From Paenochrobactrum pullorum (GTDB lineage: Bacteria; Pseudomonadota; Alphaproteobacteria; Rhizobiales; Rhizobiaceae), in the NCBI RefSeq assembly GCF_041929845.1, contig NZ_JBHEEH010000001.1, positions 682,001 through 746,000 on the forward strand: DNA of 64,000 nt, in the 5' to 3' direction. Position 1 is the first letter of the stretch, and the number at the start of each line of letters is the position of its first letter. Both the position numbers and the translations under genes were made by a program. Positions 52,344 through 61,363 of the stretch are shown here, one piece after another. Below the pieces are notes generated by a model. The model did no database searches, was not told where the DNA came from, and was given only the letters and a program-made list of their open reading frames with translations.

Positions 52344-53162
52344 TTAGCCGCGGCCTAACTCTTCCGAGCGTAAGCGTGCCGCATCCACGGCTTTGTTGAT
52401 GATGTCTTGCATGTCACCCGCCATTAAAACATCCAATGCTGCGGCCGTGGTGCCGTTCGGGCTGGTGACTTGACGGCGCAGTTCTGCCGGATCTTCGTTT
52501 GATGCAGCTGCCAAAGCACCGGCACCGGCAATGGTCTGCATGGCAAGCAGGCTGGCGGTTTCACGCGGTAAACCGGCCTTCACGCCAGCTTCTGTTAAGG
52601 CTTCGATGAAATAAAACACATAGGCTGGGCCTGAACCGGAAACGGCGGTGACGGCATCCATCTGCGTTTCATCGTCAATATTTGCAACTGCTCCGCTGGT
52701 TCCAAGCAGGGCTTTGACAAATTCAGCCTGTGCGGCATTCACATTTTTATTTGCAAAAGTCACCATCATGCCCTGACCAATGGCGGCAGGGGTGTTCGGC
52801 ATACAGCGTATGATCGCTGTACCGTCACCTAAAATCTTTTCAAATTGTGCAACCGGAATACCGGCAGCAACGCTTAAAAAAGCAGATTTTTGCGCGAAAC
52901 GCTGATAGGCAGGCAGAACGTTAGGCATCACCTGCGGCTTAACCGCCAAAATGATGAAGGCGGGGTCGAAATCCGCGCTTAAACCATTTGCGTCAGCCAT
53001 CACATGAACGCCAAGGCTTTGGGCTTTCTGGCGCAATATTTCAGCTGGCTCAATGACATAAATATCATCAGCCTTTAATGCATCTTGGTTGATCCAGCCT
53101 TTCAGCATGGCAAAACCCATATTCCCGCAACCAACCAGCATAACCTTGAGATTCATGATCAT
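52344..53162 (-). CDS. proC: Pyrroline-5-carboxylate reductase
   Basis: This 272-residue NAD(P)H-dependent enzyme makes the last step of proline synthesis. The Rossmann motif is VGCGNMGFAML near the start, RCMPNTPAAIGQGM lies near residue 120, and the C-terminal catalytic helix region holds AVSGSGPAYVFYFIEALTEA and the RRQVTSPNGTTAAAL motif. Two Met codons (53162, 53156) are possible starts; the first has GGA just upstream. It is transcribed alone, convergent with the ABC operon. Confidence 0.94.
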   Translation of the reverse strand: MIMNLKVMLVGCGNMGFAMLKGWINQDALKADDIYVIEPAEILRQKAQSLGVHVMADANGLSADFDPAFIILAVKPQVMPNVLPAYQRFAQKSAFLSVAAGIPVAQFEKILGDGTAIIRCMPNTPAAIGQGMMVTFANKNVNAAQAEFVKALLGTSGAVANIDDETQMDAVTAVSGSGPAYVFYFIEALTEAGVKAGLPRETASLLAMQTIAGAGALAAASNEDPAELRRQVTSPNGTTAAALDVLMAGDMQDIINKAVDAARLRSEELGRG

Positions 53163-53415
53163 TATTTCCGCACTACAAAAACAAGCCTCACTTTGACGCT
53201 ATGGCGGGAGCGGGTCAAGAGTGTGCTTGGGCAGCGTGTAGCTTTCTTGTCGACTGTTTAAGAATGGGGAGTTGTTATTTTCGGGCTTCCGGCGTATGGC
53301 AAATACTTAATCAATCGAGAGTGGAATCGTCATGTCCTGTCGCCTTATGCGTTCAGGCCTTTTTCTATTCTTAAATCTAAGATCACAAGACCAAGCCGTG
53401 AACGGAGTTTCGGAT

Positions 53416-54315
53416 ATGGCAAAACTGATCGATGGCAAGTTGCTTGCTGAGGATGTAATTTCAACTGTCAAAAGTGAAACGGAAAAGCTGGTCGCTTCGA
53501 CCAAGGTAACACCGGGTATCGCTGTTGTCATCGTTGGCGAAGATCCGGCCTCTCAGGTCTATGTGGCCTCCAAGGGACGCAAAGCTAAGGAATGTGGTTT
53601 TCATTCCGTGCAGCACACATTGGAAGAAACAGCTACCGAGCAGGAATTGCTGGCTCTGATTGATGAGCTCAACAATGATCCTGCCATTCACGGTATTCTG
53701 GTGCAGCTGCCATTGCCGAAACATATCAATGAAAGTCTGGTCATTCAGGCAATCAATCCGGACAAAGATGTTGATGGTTTCCATTACATCAATGTCGGCA
53801 AGCTCGGCGCGGGTGACGCGGCCTCTGCATTTGTACCATGCACGCCTGCTGGCGCGATGATCATGATCGAGCGCCAGCATGGCCGCGATCTTTCCGGGCT
53901 GACTGCCGTGGTTATCGGCCGCTCAAATATTGTGGGCAAGCCGATGTTCAATCTGCTTTTAAGCGCCAATGCGACCGTAACCGTTGCCCATAGCCGCACC
54001 AAAAATCTGGAAGAACTGGCACGCAGCGCCGATATTCTCGTCGCTGCTGTTGGTCGCCCAAAAATGGTCAAAGGAGATTGGGTCAAACCTGGTGCGACTG
54101 TGATTGATGTGGGCATCAACCGTATTGATGCGCCGGAAAAGGGTGAGGGCAAAACCCGCCTTGTTGGTGATGTGGATTTTGACAGCGCTTCAGCCGTGGC
54201 CGGTGCGATCACGCCTGTTCCGGGTGGTGTGGGGCCAATGACGATTGCAATGTTGATGGCCAACACGCTGGTTGCTGCCTGCCGTGCAGCCAATATGCCT
54301 GCACCTAAATTCTAA
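53416..54315 (+). CDS. folD: Bifunctional methylenetetrahydrofolate dehydrogenase/cyclohydrolase
   Basis: This 299-residue enzyme interconverts methylene-, methenyl- and formyl-tetrahydrofolate. The catalytic Lys is in SQVYVASKGRKAKECG near residue 56, the folate-site loop is VQLPLPKHI near 95, and the NADP motif is VIGRSNIVGKP near 170. The ATG at 53416 has GGAG 9 nt ahead and gives the normal family length; the longer open frame from 53332 is not family-like. A bidirectional terminator follows. Confidence 0.95.
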   Translation: MAKLIDGKLLAEDVISTVKSETEKLVASTKVTPGIAVVIVGEDPASQVYVASKGRKAKECGFHSVQHTLEETATEQELLALIDELNNDPAIHGILVQLPLPKHINESLVIQAINPDKDVDGFHYINVGKLGAGDAASAFVPCTPAGAMIMIERQHGRDLSGLTAVVIGRSNIVGKPMFNLLLSANATVTVAHSRTKNLEELARSADILVAAVGRPKMVKGDWVKPGATVIDVGINRIDAPEKGEGKTRLVGDVDFDSASAVAGAITPVPGGVGPMTIAMLMANTLVAACRAANMPAPKF

Positions 54316-54325
54316 GTTATAAGTT

Positions 54326-54365
54326 AAAAAAAGGCGGCTTATGGTTTTTCATAAGCCGCCTTTTT
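54326..54365. terminator. Bidirectional Rho-independent terminator folD/edd
   Basis: AAAAAGGCGGCTTATG / CATAAGCCGCCTTTTT with a 6-nt loop, between convergent folD and edd; one of the strongest hairpins in the window. Confidence 0.94.
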
Positions 54366-54370
54366 ATTTG

Positions 54371-56185
54371 TCAGAAGACGCTGGCACCCAGATCCGCACG
54401 TCCGGCAATATTGCGGAAGGCGGTGAACAATTCGCGTCCCATGCCAAATTGATTGGCGGATAAATCCGGCGTATTGATGCTGCGAAGATTAAGCTGATCA
54501 CCTGCCACCAACACATCCAATGTGCCGGTTTGTGCATCAAGACGGATGATATCACCATTTTCAATCTTGCCGATGATGCCACCATCAAGCGCTTCCGGCG
54601 TGACATGAATGGCGGAAGGCACTTTGCCTGATGCGCCCGACAACCGGCCATCAGTGACAAGCGCCACGCGTTGGCCGCGATCTTGCAAAATGCCCAGCAC
54701 CGTCATCAAGCGGTGTAATTCCGGCATACCATTGGCTTTGGGGCCTTGATAACGCACCACGGCAATAAAATCGCCGGTCAATTCACCCGCTTTGAAAGCT
54801 TCCTGCATATCTTCCTGATCGTGGAAAACCTTTGCTGGCGCTTCGATAATATGACGATCAGCTTTTACGGCCGAGATTTTGATAATCGCATGGCCGAGAT
54901 TGCCGCTCAGCACTTTGAGGCCGCCATTAGGCTGAAAACCCTGATCGGCTTTGGCCAGAATTTTAGCATCACCACTTAATATTGGCGCTGCATCGCGCAC
55001 CACTTGGCCATGATCGCCAAGCTTTGGCTCGATGGTATAATCACGCAAACCTTCGCCCCAGACGGTGCGAACATCTTCATGAAGCAGGCCTGCATCCAGC
55101 AATTCGCGGATCATGAAACCCATGCCGCCAGCAGCATGGAAGTGGTTCACATCGGCCAAACCATTTGGATAGACACGCGCCAGCAATGGCACGAGATCGG
55201 AAATGTCGGAAATATCCTGCCATGTCAGCTTGATGCCCGCCGCAGCCGCCATCGCAATCAGATGGATGGTGTGGTTGGTGGAGCCGCCGGTGGCGTTCAA
55301 GCCGACAACACCATTGACGAAAGCGCGTTCATCCAGCATTTCGCCAACTGGCGTGTAATTATTACCGCAAGCGGTGATTGCCAATGCCCGTTTGGTGGCT
55401 TCTTTCGTCAAAGCATCGCGCAGGGGCGTACCCGGATTGATGAAGCTAGCACCTGGAATATGCAGCCCCATGATTTCCATCAGCATCTGGTTGGAATTGG
55501 CTGTGCCGTAAAAAGTGCAGGTACCGGGGCCATGATAGGATTTTGATTCGGATTCGAGAAGTTCTGCGCGTCCCACTTTACCTTCAGCATAAAGCTGGCG
55601 GGTTTTGGCTTTTTCATCATTGGAAAGGCCGGAAGTCATTGGCCCTGCTGGCACAAAAACCGCAGGCAAATGGCCAAATGACAAAGCACCGATCACCAGA
55701 CCCGGCACGATCTTGTCGCAAACGCCCAAATAAATGGCCGCATCAAACATATCATGCGAGAGGCCAACGGCGGTTGCCATCGCAATCACATCGCGTGAAA
55801 AGAGCGATAATTCCATACCGGCAAAACCTTGGGTGACGCCGTCACACATGGCAGGCACGCCGCCTGCCACCTGCGCCACACCACCAGCTTCCCGTGCTGC
55901 CTGTTTAATCAGCGCCGGATAGGTTTCAAAAGGTTGATGCGCCGAAAGCATATCATTATAGGCGGTGATGATGCCTAAGTTTGGCACGATATCAGCAGCA
56001 AGTGCTGCCTTGTCGGAAGGGCCACAGGCGGCAAAACCGTGGGCAAGATTGGCGCAGCCCAATGCGCCGCGTTTAGGAGATTTTGAGGCTGCAGCCCGCA
56101 TATGATCAAGATAAGTTTCGCGGGTCGGCTTGGAGCGCTCCACAATGCGGCTGGTGATCTCTAACAGTGTTTTATGGGCGTTCAT
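54371..56185 (-). CDS. edd: Phosphogluconate dehydratase
   Basis: This 604-residue IlvD/Edd-family iron-sulfur enzyme converts 6-phosphogluconate to 2-keto-3-deoxy-6-phosphogluconate, the first committed Entner-Doudoroff step. Cluster-associated segments include GVPAMCDGVTQG near residue 110, GPGTCTFYGTANSNQ near 215, and VTDGRLSGASGKVPSA near 515. The ATG at 56185 is preceded by GGAGG. It is last in zwf-pgl-edd. The eda aldolase is not in the window. Confidence 0.95.
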   Translation of the reverse strand: MNAHKTLLEITSRIVERSKPTRETYLDHMRAAASKSPKRGALGCANLAHGFAACGPSDKAALAADIVPNLGIITAYNDMLSAHQPFETYPALIKQAAREAGGVAQVAGGVPAMCDGVTQGFAGMELSLFSRDVIAMATAVGLSHDMFDAAIYLGVCDKIVPGLVIGALSFGHLPAVFVPAGPMTSGLSNDEKAKTRQLYAEGKVGRAELLESESKSYHGPGTCTFYGTANSNQMLMEIMGLHIPGASFINPGTPLRDALTKEATKRALAITACGNNYTPVGEMLDERAFVNGVVGLNATGGSTNHTIHLIAMAAAAGIKLTWQDISDISDLVPLLARVYPNGLADVNHFHAAGGMGFMIRELLDAGLLHEDVRTVWGEGLRDYTIEPKLGDHGQVVRDAAPILSGDAKILAKADQGFQPNGGLKVLSGNLGHAIIKISAVKADRHIIEAPAKVFHDQEDMQEAFKAGELTGDFIAVVRYQGPKANGMPELHRLMTVLGILQDRGQRVALVTDGRLSGASGKVPSAIHVTPEALDGGIIGKIENGDIIRLDAQTGTLDVLVAGDQLNLRSINTPDLSANQFGMGRELFTAFRNIAGRADLGASVF

Positions 56186-56267
56186 CAATACCTCCTCGTC
56201 CGTCGCCCGTGTTGGCTAACGGGGACAGTTAAAAATGCCGGCCATAACTGTTAGAGACTGGAGGGCG

Positions 56268-56966
56268 CTATGGCGCCCAGTACAGCTGAACCGGTGTTTT
56301 GGCGTGTTGGAAAACAGCGCGAACCGGCTTTTTCATTGAATCTTCGCAGGCCAGCGCTTCGTCCAGTACGGTTAGTTTGTCTTTGCCTTCAATGTGCATC
56401 ACCAACATTCCGGCTTCGACCAGCAATGGCAGTGTCAATGTCAGGCGGCGCTCTCCCGCACCTTCTGCCTGCATCGGAACCACCAATGCTTTTTCATTCG
56501 GATCAAGTGCCTGATCCAACCGGTCACCACCGGGGAAGAATGAAGCCGTATGCGCATCAAGCCCCATACCTAAAACCACCACGTCAAACGGACGCGGCAA
56601 TGCACTGATACGGTTTGCCGCAGCAATGCCTGCCGTTTCGGCAGTGGCAGCAGGGTTATAAAGGCCGATGAACTTGGCAACACCTGCCTGATTGTTGAGC
56701 AGATTGTCCCGCACCAGCTTCTCGTTTGAGCGCTCGTGATCCGGGCTGATAAACCGCTCGTCAACCAGTGTGATGGTGACCAGATTCCAGTCAATATTCT
56801 TGCGGGAAAGAATTTCAAACAGACGCTTTGGCGTGGTGCCGCCTGAAACGGCAAGCACAGAATGGCCGCGTGCCTGAATAGCCTCGTCAAGCTTTTCAGC
56901 TATAGCAGTTGCCAGCGCCTCCGCCAGATCAGAACTATTGCTGAAATCGTGCCGTTCGATGCTCAT
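56268..56966 (-). CDS. pgl: 6-phosphogluconolactonase
   Basis: This 232-residue DevB-type enzyme hydrolyses 6-phosphogluconolactone. Motifs are AVSGGTTPKRLFEILS near residue 40, the VTITLVDERFISPDHERSN region near 65-85 and the VVLGMGLDAHTASFFPG segment near 128. The ribosome site AGGGAAAG is well placed. The gene lies 21 nt after zwf and 82 nt before edd on the same strand, the classic rhizobial operon. Confidence 0.95.
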   Translation of the reverse strand: MSIERHDFSNSSDLAEALATAIAEKLDEAIQARGHSVLAVSGGTTPKRLFEILSRKNIDWNLVTITLVDERFISPDHERSNEKLVRDNLLNNQAGVAKFIGLYNPAATAETAGIAAANRISALPRPFDVVVLGMGLDAHTASFFPGGDRLDQALDPNEKALVVPMQAEGAGERRLTLTLPLLVEAGMLVMHIEGKDKLTVLDEALACEDSMKKPVRAVFQHAKTPVQLYWAP

Positions 56967-56987
56967 TTCTTTCCCTTTACATTAACG

Positions 56988-58463
56988 TTACAAACTGTCG
57001 TGCCATGTGCGGCCGTCACGTTCGATCAAAGCGATCGAAGCACTCGGGCCCCACGTTCCTGCGGTATAACCTTGTACCTGCTGGCCGCTATTGTTCCATC
57101 CTTGAAGGATAGGATCAACCCACCGCCATGCCGCTTCTACCTCATCACGGCGCATAAACAAAGTTTGATTACCACGTACGACGTCAGTTAGCAGACGTTC
57201 ATATGCATCGGGGTTACGTTCGTTGAAAGATGCTGCAAAACTCATATCCAATGGCACATGGCGCAAACGCATGCCGCCCGGGCCCGGATCCTTGATCATC
57301 AGCCATTGTTTGACACCTTCATCCGGCTGCAAACGAATAACCAACTGGTTGGCCACGACGCGTCCGGCCTCGTCACCAAAAATTGAATGCGGGATCTGTT
57401 TGAAGGTCACCACTATTTCCGAAACACGTGCTGCCAGCCTTTTGCCCGTGCGCATATAGAAAGGCACACCTGCCCACCGCCAGTTTTTAATCTCTGCTTT
57501 AATGGCGACAAAAGTTTCAGCATTACTGCTTTGCGCACCCAGATCATCGAGATAGCCTTTAACAGGGCCACCAGCCGATGCACCGGCGCGATATTGACCA
57601 CGCACGGTCATTTCTTCGCAATTGGCCTCGGTAATCGGGGCAAGCGAGCGCAAAACCTTGACCTTTTCATCATGAACGGCGGTTGCATCCATCGATGATG
57701 GCGGCTCCATCGCCACAAGGCACAACAGCTGCAACATGTGGTTTTGTACCATGTCGCGCAAAGCGCCAGCGGTGTCATAATAGCCCGCACGTCCCTCAAG
57801 GCCGACAGTTTCAGCGACCGTGATCTGGACGTGATCAATATGGGCGGAATTCCACAATGGCTCATAAAGCGCATTGGCAAAACGCAGCGCCATCAAGTTC
57901 TGGACGGTTTCTTTGCCCAAATAATGGTCGATACGGAAAATCTGATCTTCGCGAAACACGCTGCCAATGGTGTCATTGAGCACTTGGGCAGAAGCCAGAT
58001 CACGACCGATCGGCTTTTCAACAATGATACGGGTTTCATCGGTGATCAGGCCGGTTGTTTTGATACGGTTGGCAATATCACCAAAAAGACTTGGGCTCAC
58101 AGCTAGATAAAAGGCACGCAACGTGGCTGGTGCTTCATCAATAAATGCTTTCAGCTCCTGCCAGCCATTATCCGATTTGGCATCAACGGTGACATAGCTG
58201 AGGCGTGCAATGAAGCTGTCCAGAATTTGTGGCTCGACTTCCTCGGGCTTCACATGTTCTTCAATTGCTTTGCGGGCAAACGCGCGATATTCCTCATCAT
58301 TCATTTCAGAGCGGGAAGCGCCGATAATACGTGTCGGGTCGCTTAATTGTCCGGCGCGTTCGCGCTGATACAAGGCGGGAAGCAATTTGCGTTCCGCCAG
58401 ATCGCCGGAACCGCCAAAGACGACACAGTCAAACGGGTCCACCGGAATTATCTGGCTAGTCAT
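56988..58463 (-). CDS. zwf: Glucose-6-phosphate 1-dehydrogenase
   Basis: This is the 491-residue first gene of zwf-pgl-edd, oxidising glucose-6-phosphate with NADP. The cofactor motif is VVFGGSGDLAERKLLPALY at the N-terminus; the catalytic motif RIDHYLGKE lies near residue 180. Length is normal. A LacI-operator-like palindrome lies 66 nt upstream of the start, so the operon may be under a sugar-responsive repressor. Confidence 0.96.
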   Translation of the reverse strand: MTSQIIPVDPFDCVVFGGSGDLAERKLLPALYQRERAGQLSDPTRIIGASRSEMNDEEYRAFARKAIEEHVKPEEVEPQILDSFIARLSYVTVDAKSDNGWQELKAFIDEAPATLRAFYLAVSPSLFGDIANRIKTTGLITDETRIIVEKPIGRDLASAQVLNDTIGSVFREDQIFRIDHYLGKETVQNLMALRFANALYEPLWNSAHIDHVQITVAETVGLEGRAGYYDTAGALRDMVQNHMLQLLCLVAMEPPSSMDATAVHDEKVKVLRSLAPITEANCEEMTVRGQYRAGASAGGPVKGYLDDLGAQSSNAETFVAIKAEIKNWRWAGVPFYMRTGKRLAARVSEIVVTFKQIPHSIFGDEAGRVVANQLVIRLQPDEGVKQWLMIKDPGPGGMRLRHVPLDMSFAASFNERNPDAYERLLTDVVRGNQTLFMRRDEVEAAWRWVDPILQGWNNSGQQVQGYTAGTWGPSASIALIERDGRTWHDSL

Positions 58464-58762
58464 GGTCGCTCTCTTCCATCATTTGTTCTGACAGTGATTA
58501 TCACGATTTAACACCTGCATGCATAATATTAAATCGATTTAAATTCAACTGTCCAATTGTCAGGTTGCATGAATTTATAGTGCGCTTTGATGTCAGTCTT
58601 GTCAAAACTACCACTGAGACTCTCATTAAAAATGACAGGCATTTGCTTCTTGTTCATCGCTGTGGTTCATCTTTAAGCCATAGAGACGAATATAGATGTT
58701 GTTAAGTGATTTGCCCGCATAATCGGGCAGAATTTTTATATCAGGCATCAAGGAGAAAATTT
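58464..58762. other. Divergent intergenic region zwf / SDR gene
   Basis: This 299-nt region holds the promoters of two divergent units. Near zwf is the palindrome listed separately. Near the SDR gene is a short hairpin GCCCG/CGGGC (58713-58728) followed by AGAATTTTT, weak for a terminator. I see no ORF. Confidence 0.45.
58529..58542. promoter_or_regulatory. LacI-type operator candidate upstream of zwf
   Basis: TTAAATCGATTTAA is a perfect 14-bp palindrome with the central CG typical of LacI-family operators. It lies between a possible minus-strand -35 (TTGGAC, 58556-58551) and an AT-rich -10 region, where a repressor would block zwf transcription. No LacI-family gene is in the window; binding is inference. 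Confidence 0.45.
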
Positions 58763-59512
58763 ATGCAACGGTTAGCTGGAAAAGTCGCAATCATTACCGG
58801 CGCAGGTTCAGGCTTTGGTGCTGCAATGGCCAAGCGTTTTTCACAAGAAGGTGCTCGGATTGTTTTGGTGGATTTGAACGCCAAACATATTGAAGATCAG
58901 TTGGATGATTTATCTGACGAGGCAATCGCGGTGCGTGGAGATGTCTCGCGCAAAGACAGTGTCGCAGATATTATGCAGACCGCTTATGACCGCTTTGGCC
59001 ATATTGATATTATGGTCAATAATGCCGGTTTTACCCATCGCAATCAGCCATTGACGGAAGTCAGCGAAGACAATTTTGATCTGATCAGCGCCGTCAATAT
59101 GAAGTCGGTTTATTATTCGACCCTTGCACTTGCACCTTTGATGGAGCAGCAAGGGGGAGGTGTGATCATCAATATGGCATCTGCCACAGGGCGTCACCCG
59201 CGCAAAGGCTTGGCATGGTATAGTGCCTCTAAGGGTTGGGTTATCAGCGCCACCAAAGCATTGGCATTGGAATTGGCGGAAAAGAAAATCCGTGTGAACT
59301 GCATTTGTCCGGTGGAAAGCGATAGTGGTGCATTGCCATTATTCTTGTCTGAAGACACGGCAGAAGCACGTGAACAACTGGTCGACACAATTCCGATGGG
59401 ACGTTTGTCGACGCCAACAGATGTGGCCAATGCCGCTTTGTGGCTGGCATCCGATGAAGCAGCTTTCATCACCGGTGCTGCCATTGATGTGGATGGCGGC
59501 TACAGTATTTAA
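58763..59512 (+). CDS. Short-chain dehydrogenase/reductase
   Basis: This is a 249-residue classical SDR with the cofactor motif TGAGSGFG, NNAG in IMVNNAGF, catalytic Ser in NMASATG and YxxxK in YSASKGW. The end ITGAAIDVDGGYSI is typical of FabG-like oxidoreductases. The substrate is unknown; a 3-hydroxyacyl or sugar-alcohol substrate is possible. The ATG at 58763 has AGGAG 8 nt ahead. Its stop overlaps that of the convergent MFS gene. Confidence 0.87.
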   Translation: MQRLAGKVAIITGAGSGFGAAMAKRFSQEGARIVLVDLNAKHIEDQLDDLSDEAIAVRGDVSRKDSVADIMQTAYDRFGHIDIMVNNAGFTHRNQPLTEVSEDNFDLISAVNMKSVYYSTLALAPLMEQQGGGVIINMASATGRHPRKGLAWYSASKGWVISATKALALELAEKKIRVNCICPVESDSGALPLFLSEDTAEAREQLVDTIPMGRLSTPTDVANAALWLASDEAAFITGAAIDVDGGYSI

Positions 59513-60768
59513 GCCTGATTTTGTTTGTTTCGGGCAAAAATATGCCAGTTATAAAAAGCACCTGCCGCCATCATCAGGCAGGTGCCTAAAAACACCGCCC
59601 GCATGCCGAAATGGCCGCCAATGAAGCCGCCGGATAAGGGGCCGATCACCTGTCCGGCATATTGTGCTGAAGTGGAAAGCCCCAGAATGCCGCCGGAAAC
59701 CGCATGGGGTACATTATGCCGGATCACACTGGTGATGCAGGGCAGCAAACCGCCAAGCGAAAGCCCCATCAGAAAACGTAAACTGATCAGCTGCCAACTT
59801 TGTGTGACAAAAGCCTGCGGGATAAGCAGCAGTGCAGAAACTGCAAGCGCTGCAATAATCACTCTTGTGTGACCGATACGGTCGGCAATTTTACCTAGTT
59901 TTGATGCTGATAAAATACTGCCCAAAGCGGCCGCTGCCATGACAACACCTGAAACCATTGTCAGCGATTTCTGGTCGTCCAGCAATTGGGCTACATAAAC
60001 CGTGATAATCGGTTCCACCGACATATTGGCAACCATCAGCAAAGTGCCGGTAATCAACATGGCGATGATCGGTCGTTTGTCGGGAATTTGTTTCCATGCA
60101 CTTTGTGATGCTTGAGTTGCATTACTTGCTTTTGGGTTTTGCGGCTTTTTTTCTTCACGAATGAAAAAGCTTGTCGCCAGAAATGTGAAGAAAATAACCC
60201 CGCCAGCCAACCAGAATGTGGCGCGGATGCCGATAATTGGTGGCAAAGCACCGCCGATCAACGGGCCAACCAAGTTGCCCGCCATAATGCCGGAGGACAA
60301 AACACCAAGTGCCCAAGCGGTGCGGTCTTTCGGGGTTTGGGTGGCAACTAAAATGGTGGAGCCCGAGGCATAACCACCTGCAAGCCCTGCAAATAAACGA
60401 AGCGCCACTAATTGCCAGACATTGGTGGCCATGCCGATCAGCGACATCGCAACGGCCATGCCAAGCGAGGCGCGTACCAACATGAGCTTGCGGCCATAGC
60501 GGTCGGCCATACGTCCCCAAAGAGGGGCAACGAGTGCGGCGGCAAAGAAAGTTGCCCCATAGGCAATGCCCGACCATTGCACGATTTGCGCGTGATCTTC
60601 GATCCCCAATTGCTCGACATAAAGCGGCAAGAAAGGCAAAAGCAGCGTCATCGCCACAATCGTTGTAAATGAGCCAAAGAAGCTCACCAGCAGATTTTGT
60701 CGCCAATATTGGTCTGTTTCACGATTCAAATCTGAACCTGCATTTTGATCTGACGGGCTATTTGTCAT
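59509..60768 (-). CDS. MFS transporter, multidrug-efflux type
   Basis: This is a 419-residue major facilitator with 12 segments. The loop 2-3 motif is PLWGRMADRYGRKLMLVR, and helix 5 carries the antiporter motif GVLSSGIMAGNLVGPLIGG, both typical of drug/H+ antiporters (TetA/Bcr type). The ATG at 60768 overlaps the stop of the cysteine hydrolase gene (ATGA). It is last in the four-gene operon and may export a metabolite or toxic amine (inference). Confidence 0.85.
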   Translation of the reverse strand: MTNSPSDQNAGSDLNRETDQYWRQNLLVSFFGSFTTIVAMTLLLPFLPLYVEQLGIEDHAQIVQWSGIAYGATFFAAALVAPLWGRMADRYGRKLMLVRASLGMAVAMSLIGMATNVWQLVALRLFAGLAGGYASGSTILVATQTPKDRTAWALGVLSSGIMAGNLVGPLIGGALPPIIGIRATFWLAGGVIFFTFLATSFFIREEKKPQNPKASNATQASQSAWKQIPDKRPIIAMLITGTLLMVANMSVEPIITVYVAQLLDDQKSLTMVSGVVMAAAALGSILSASKLGKIADRIGHTRVIIAALAVSALLLIPQAFVTQSWQLISLRFLMGLSLGGLLPCITSVIRHNVPHAVSGGILGLSTSAQYAGQVIGPLSGGFIGGHFGMRAVFLGTCLMMAAGAFYNWHIFARNKQNQA

Positions 60769-61346
60769 GATGCCATGTAGCGTGACAGGCTGGCTGTATC
60801 CGCAATCGTACAAAATTCATCATGGAGATTGGCAAGTGACATAGCCTGAATGGCATCAGCTTTATGCACTGTGCCGTCCGGTCCTGTCCGGTCGAAAGTC
60901 CACGTCGCATCATGGACGAGATATGTGTCGAAGCCTAAATTTCCGGCCATGCGCGTCGTGGTTTCGACGCAATGATTGGTGGTGGCGCCACAGATAATGA
61001 CACTTTCAATGCCTGCTTGCCGTAAACGATCCTCCAGATCGGTGCCGATAAAAGAACTGTTCACCTGTTTGACAATCACCGGTTCACCGGCTTGCTCCAA
61101 AGCACATTCTATGGGTTGAAAACCGCTATTTTTACGGTTGAAGCGTGAGTTTTCCGCATCATTGCGATGTCGGATATGAAAAATAGCTGCATTTTTTGCT
61201 CTGAAAACACTGAGCAATCGGGAAATATTATCTTCCGCTGAATGATTATTGCGTTGACTGCCGGAGGCCGCCATTTCACTGAAGGCTTGCTGCACATCAA
61301 TAATAATCAAAGCGGATTTATCTTTGTTGAAATTCAATGCTGACAT
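60765..61346 (-). CDS. Cysteine hydrolase (isochorismatase-like)
   Basis: This is a 193-residue isochorismatase-family hydrolase. The catalytic Asp is in LIIIDVQQAF near residue 18, the Lys in EPVIVKQVNSSF near 90, and the nucleophilic Cys in ICGATTNHCVETTTR (the second Cys is conserved next to VETT). Members cleave amides such as nicotinamide, carbamates or ureides. Its place between the PuuB-like oxidase and the MFS gene suggests a role in amine catabolism. The Met at 61346 is chosen from family length. Confidence 0.85.
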   Translation of the reverse strand: MSALNFNKDKSALIIIDVQQAFSEMAASGSQRNNHSAEDNISRLLSVFRAKNAAIFHIRHRNDAENSRFNRKNSGFQPIECALEQAGEPVIVKQVNSSFIGTDLEDRLRQAGIESVIICGATTNHCVETTTRMAGNLGFDTYLVHDATWTFDRTGPDGTVHKADAIQAMSLANLHDEFCTIADTASLSRYMAS

Positions 61347-61363
61347 TTTTATTTTCTTTAAAT

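Noticed and set aside
58713..58736. Terminator upstream of the SDR gene
   Set aside because: Only five pairs with a mixed tail, and no transcript is expected to end there; left as a weak hairpin in the gap description.
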